In this document: piece after piece, positions 1 to 4,300 of the stretch
Layout: every line of letters begins with the position of its first letter
Position numbering within the stretch: the first letter of the stretch is position 1
From: Clostridia bacterium
Lineage (GTDB): Bacteria; Bacillota; Clostridia; Monoglobales; Monoglobaceae
Length of the DNA: 7,160 nt
Direction of reading: 5' to 3'
NCBI GenBank assembly: GCA_017625185.1
Contig: JAGALN010000105.1
Coordinates: 1 to 7,160 of the forward strand
Notes under the pieces: model-generated
What the model saw: the letters and a program-made list of their open reading frames with translations, nothing else
What the model was told of the DNA's origin: nothing
Database searches by the model: none
Program-made: the position numbers and the translations under genes

Positions 1-676
1 CACAGGCGGAGAAATAATAAGAAGTTCTTTTTCTTCTGCCCCCATCTATACCAACGATGTTTTACGGCAGATGGACAGCAGACAAATTCTTCTGGCTGGG
101 CGTGCCGACGAACAATTGAGGTCTTTAACCTCTCTTTATAACATCCATTTCATTGATTATGGCAAGCGTGAGGAGCTTTTGATTGCAAATGCGATTCCAA
201 CCGTGGAGGGGGCCTTGGAAATTGCTATGAGGGAAACTCCCTTTACCATACACGGCAGCCGCTCTTTGGTGTTGGGGTACGGGAGAATTGGAAAGCTTCT
301 TGCCAAAAGCCTGAAAGACCTTGGTGCAGCAACCGCCGTTGCTGCCAGAAAACAACGGGATTTGGCATGGATTTCTGCCCAAAATTTGAAAGAAATTCCT
401 TTTTCAAAGCTCAGTGAACATATTGGAAACTACGATTTGATTTTCAACACCATTCCAACTATGGTCTTGGACTTCCGTATGCTCTCGGAAATTCCGGAAT
501 CCTCATTGATCATTGATTTGGCATCAAATCCGGGAGGAATCGACTTTGATACTGCAAAGTTACTCAAGAAAAAAGTAATCTGGGCATTATCTCTTCCGGG
601 AAAAGTGGCACCGCATACAGCAGGAAATATCATCAAAGGTACCATTCAAAATATTCTGGATGAATTGGGGGTGTAA
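1..676 (+). CDS. dpaA: Dipicolinate synthase subunit A, 5'-truncated by the window edge
   Basis: This is the A (dehydrogenase-like) subunit of dipicolinate synthase, which with subunit B makes dipicolinic acid in the sporulating mother cell from a lysine-pathway dihydrodipicolinate-type intermediate. The frame is open to the left edge; the first full codon is at base 2 and 224 residues are visible. The Bacillus protein has about 297, so roughly 70 N-terminal residues are missing. The ATG at 71 is internal: the 23 residues before it (starting TGGEIIRSSFSS) still align with the family. Visible hallmarks, numbered from base 2, are NAIPTVEG (63-70), a Rossmann nucleotide-binding GYGRIG (92-97) after a short beta strand, NTIPT (149-153), DLASNPGG (172-179) and LPGKVAPHTAG (198-208). 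Spacing to dpaB is 3 bases, so the two are co-transcribed. In Bacillus this operon is controlled by mother-cell sigma-K; the promoter here is outside the window. The family call rests on recalled motifs and is strong. Confidence 0.95.
   Translation, partial: TGGEIIRSSFSSAPIYTNDVLRQMDSRQILLAGRADEQLRSLTSLYNIHFIDYGKREELLIANAIPTVEGALEIAMRETPFTIHGSRSLVLGYGRIGKLLAKSLKDLGAATAVAARKQRDLAWISAQNLKEIPFSKLSEHIGNYDLIFNTIPTMVLDFRMLSEIPESSLIIDLASNPGGIDFDTAKLLKKKVIWALSLPGKVAPHTAGNIIKGTIQNILDELGV
666..673 (+). promoter_or_regulatory. Ribosome binding site of dpaB
   Basis: TGGGGGTG matches six of eight bases of the consensus AGGAGGTG and ends 6 bases before the ATG at 680. It lies within the last codons of dpaA, so translation of the two subunits is probably coupled. 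It supports the chosen dpaB start. Confidence 0.75.
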
Positions 677-679
677 AAA

Positions 680-1270
680 ATGACTGATAACATTACAGTA
701 GGATTTGCATTAACCGGGTCGTATTGTACCTTTTCCAAAGTCATCCCTCAAATTAAGCGTCTGGCACAAATGGGCTATAATATCATTCCAATTTTTTCTG
801 AAAACGCATCCAAAACCGACACAAGATTCGGAAACGCAACAGAACATATCGAAATGATTGAAGAAATAACAGGCAATTCCGCCATCACGACAATCATAGA
901 CGCAGAACCTATTGGCCCCAAAAAACGTTTGGATTTGTTGGTAATTGCCCCATGCACCGGAAATACCATTGCAAAACTGGCAAACGGAATTGCAGATAGC
1001 ACAGTTACCCTTGCTGCCAAATCCCACCTCCGAAACGGCAGACCGGTTGTTCTTGCCGTTTCCACCAATGATGGACTTGGCACAAACGCCAAAAATATTG
1101 GCACCTTACTTGCAAAAAAACACTTCTATCTCGTTCCATTCGGTCAGGATGACTGTATCGAAAAGCCAAGCTCACTGGTTGCTGATTTTTCCCAAATGCC
1201 GGAAACAATCGAGCTTGCATTGCAAAACAAGCAACTCCAGCCAATCCTCTGTCAAAGCAAAAAGTCTTGA
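680..1270 (+). CDS. dpaB: Dipicolinate synthase subunit B (flavoprotein-like)
   Basis: The second subunit of dipicolinate synthase, a cytoplasmic mother-cell protein of 196 residues, close to the roughly 200 of Bacillus SpoVFB. It belongs to the flavoprotein (HFCD-type) fold. The N-terminal strand-loop GFALTGSYCTF (8-18) and the phosphate-binding-like APCTGNTIAKLANGIADS (90-107) are the flavin-site signatures. Other family blocks are TRFG (48-51), RPVVLAVSTNDGLG (121-134), FGQDD (154-158) and a C-terminal QLQPIL (185-190). The ATG at 680 is chosen because the protein starts at the usual place and a good ribosome binding site lies 8 bases upstream. The stop TGA (1268-1270) is inside the 5' arm of the transcription terminator, so this is the last gene of the operon. 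Some Bacillus relatives continue with asd, dapG and dapA; here they do not. The flavin-fold assignment is family knowledge and the motifs are seen directly. Confidence 0.95.
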   Translation: MTDNITVGFALTGSYCTFSKVIPQIKRLAQMGYNIIPIFSENASKTDTRFGNATEHIEMIEEITGNSAITTIIDAEPIGPKKRLDLLVIAPCTGNTIAKLANGIADSTVTLAAKSHLRNGRPVVLAVSTNDGLGTNAKNIGTLLAKKHFYLVPFGQDDCIEKPSSLVADFSQMPETIELALQNKQLQPILCQSKKS

Positions 1271-1292
1271 GCAAATTGCTCAAGACTTTTTG
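1258..1292. terminator. Bidirectional intrinsic terminator between convergent dpaB and the giant exoprotein gene
   Basis: A near-perfect inverted repeat centred on base 1275. Bases 1258-1273 pair without mismatch with 1277-1292, giving a 16 bp stem with a 3-base minimal loop and a further possible G-T pair at 1257/1293. The stem base is A5 on the left and T5 on the right, so each strand reads as a GC-containing hairpin ending in a T run. This is typical of a terminator shared by converging genes. The dpaB stop codon (1268-1270) lies in the left arm, and the stop of the minus-strand gene is only 27 bases from the stem. Function is inferred from structure and position. Confidence 0.9.
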
Positions 1293-1318
1293 TCTAGATT
1301 TTATGGCTCATTGGAAAG

Positions 1319-4300
1319 CTAATCAAGGGTATAACGGAACGCCTTTCTCTGTCTTTCCGACCAATCGCCGTCCTCGTTGAGGATTTTAATACCACCCTCA
1401 TCTACAATAGCAAGACCATATGAATCTGCAAGAGCAGAGAGCTTCACAAACCGTCTGCCGTCAATGGTGGTCATCGCTCCTTCGGCTACTGAAACAGCAG
1501 CACCCAGGTATGCTTCCGCAATATCCAAGGAGAGATATTCACCCTCTGCAGCATTCTCAACCAGTCCTCCATGGAGCAACACTCTTCCAGATGTGGGATT
1601 GATGGCTAATGTCCGCATCATTCTATCTTCCGGAATCACACAGGTGTTTTTAACTTGCCCCAAAGACTGATAATGCAATTGTTCAAACCGCTTACTTGTC
1701 TTTGCAGTATCCTTGGGTACCATCACGGTCCGATAACGCCATGCACCATCATCCAAGGTCTCACAGCTAAGAATAACATAATCCTTGGAAACATCCAGAG
1801 ATAGCGTAGAACTGGTATAAGTTTCACGGTTGTTTTCAAAGACAGTACCTAAATACTCCCAAGTATTACCGCCATCAACAGATTTCGCAACACCCCACCG
1901 GGTTCTTGGGAACTGTGTTCTACCGAAAAGATTCATATTGTCATATTCCCAGCCAACATATAACGTATTGAAATCCTCGGGATCCGGTTCAATATTGAAG
2001 CATGCCATACTTGCAATCAGCGGAGTTTTATGAAGATGCTCTAAATCCCAGGTTCCTCCCCGATTCGGCGAAGAATAATAACAAAGGTAACCCTTGTCGT
2101 TCCGGAAATAGAGTCTGGTATCATAACTACCATCTTCCTTCTTGGTTTCAATAACAACGCTTTCTGACAGTACATGCCCAACATCTTCACTCTTGATGGT
2201 AACACTATGTGTCCAATTCAGCCCTTCGTCATCACTATACCAAACTACGGCACCTCCAGCGTCTTCACTAGCTCCGTCACCATAGGCAAAATAGACTCTT
2301 CCGGAAGGTCCTTGTCTCATCGAATTGACAGAGGCACCAACGCCAATCTCCGATGCGTTGTAAGGTCCATGATGCGGTGTGCCGTAAATTTGCCACTGGA
2401 AACCATCATTAGAATAATAGGTTTTAAAACCTACCGCATTCTTGCCATACACCCCAACTCTTGTGTTGACGTTCATCATAGAAATGTATTTTCCGCTCTT
2501 TAACCGAAGGATATGCGAGCTCCATCCGCCATACGCATTATCAGACCAACCATTTCCGGGAGCCGCCTCAACAGCTTCCCAGCTTTCTCCGCCATCAGAG
2601 GTTTTAACGCCTCCTTCGTAACGAACCATGTAGATGTCGCCATCGTCCGTTTCAAGCAAATTGCGCAGACCGTCTAACTGGTGAACATCATCCTGAACAC
2701 CCGGGACAGGTCTGGCATTACCCCGATAGGAAACTTCTTCAATGGTTGCGGTACAGTTCGAGAGCATGAATCCAATCTTACCGTAACGCTCGAAATTGCC
2801 GGTCGTGCTAACTACCTCGTTACCATTGACAGACAAGGTAATCTTTTCGCCTTCCTCTGTCTGGCGAACCTTCAGATCAAGCTGAACGGTCTGACCCATG
2901 GGCAAGGAGCCCGACCCATTAGCAGTCGACTTGTTGGAATTATTAACTCGGTCCACAATTTCATACTTTTTACTTAACCAACTATGGTTATATCCTACCT
3001 TAGTATAGGTATTCGTGGTGGTATGATTCAGCAGGAACCAGAAACCGCCCGACACATAGTTGCCCATGGGAGCTACGTTAACCTTTGCAGATAAATCAAA
3101 ATCTCCGCTTAACGCATATAATTCCGCAATGGCATTGGTCGTACTAGAAGCATCCAGAACAAGATTGTTGTTAGCTAACGATGCACTCAACCCTGTTGTT
3201 CTCCAGAAGTCAAGAGCACTAACCTCGCCGCTTTCGGTAAAGTCATCCTCGTAAATATATACATCGGTGTTATCATTGACAGACAGATAGGACAAAGCTC
3301 CTGCGCTAAGCTGAATCGACAAGCAGGGTGCCCCGGTAGAATTCCCACCGCGGAAGGTTGTAATCCATCTTCCGTTTTTATAGAGTCTGGACATTCCTCC
3401 AGAGGTTTCCACTCGATAGTACGCCTCTTCTGTCACAGTATCTGCCAGAGTCTTCACCGGAACCGTACCCCGTTTTTCTCCATCCCAAACGTACAGACTT
3501 CCGTTCTCAATGGACACCTCGGTACGATAATATCCGTCATTCACCGAAAGTCGAACCGTATCATCTGTTCCGGCTACAAAATCCAAGTTATAATCATAGG
3601 AAAAATCAGCAAGTTCATATACATCTTCCTGGGGCGTAACATTTCTCGCTACAAAATAATTCTTCCGTTCTGTCGGAACCGAAACAGATTGCCCAGTGAT
3701 AGAACCGTCAAAAGAGGTTCTTACATCTGTAGTTCTGGGCATATAGAACGAGAACGCAAACTGACCATTCCGGTAAACCTCAGCAATGGGTCCGTCGGTA
3801 ATGATGTGGAATTTCCCCGTTCCATACGAGTAGGTTTCCTCCTCGTTAGCATCGGTCAGATAGGTCAAACCAGATGCACTATGGGTCATCTTGAATTTAT
3901 GATTTCCGTTGCTAAATTCTGCAACGCCGTCACCGGTTACAGTATAACTAATCTCATTGGAATAGTTCACCGAACCTTCCCCATTGACTGCAGGCATTTC
4001 TTTTGACGCTCTTGCGACAGCAATGCCGGCAGCATTGCGACCTACTGCCTCTAACGTATGATTTTCCGCTGTCACACCGCTAATGGTTGCACTGTAGGAA
4101 CTGTCAGTTCCCGTTGCAACCTCTTTGCCATCCAACAGATAGGAAACCGAAGATACCGTTTCAAATCCAGTCAAATTGCCCAATGATGCCGAAATGGTAC
4201 CACCAGATTGTGTGGCGTTCATGGTTGCCGATGCCGTGGTGTTAGACAAGGGCAGAAGATTCTTCTGTTGAGTTTCTCGCGTCAGGTACCGAACCCAGTC

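Noticed and set aside
71..676. ATG at 71 as the dpaA start
   Set aside because: The frame is open to base 2 and the 23 upstream residues fit the DpaA family. A 201-residue protein would lack about a third of the usual length.
945..1322. 125-codon open frame overlapping dpaB in another frame
   Set aside because: dpaB is a clear full-length family member on the same DNA; this frame runs through the terminator and has no motif.
2418..2433. 16 bp perfect palindrome TAGGTTTTAAAACCTA
   Set aside because: It has no loop or T tract, lies inside the propeller coding sequence (VGFKTYY region), and is AT-rich enough to be chance.
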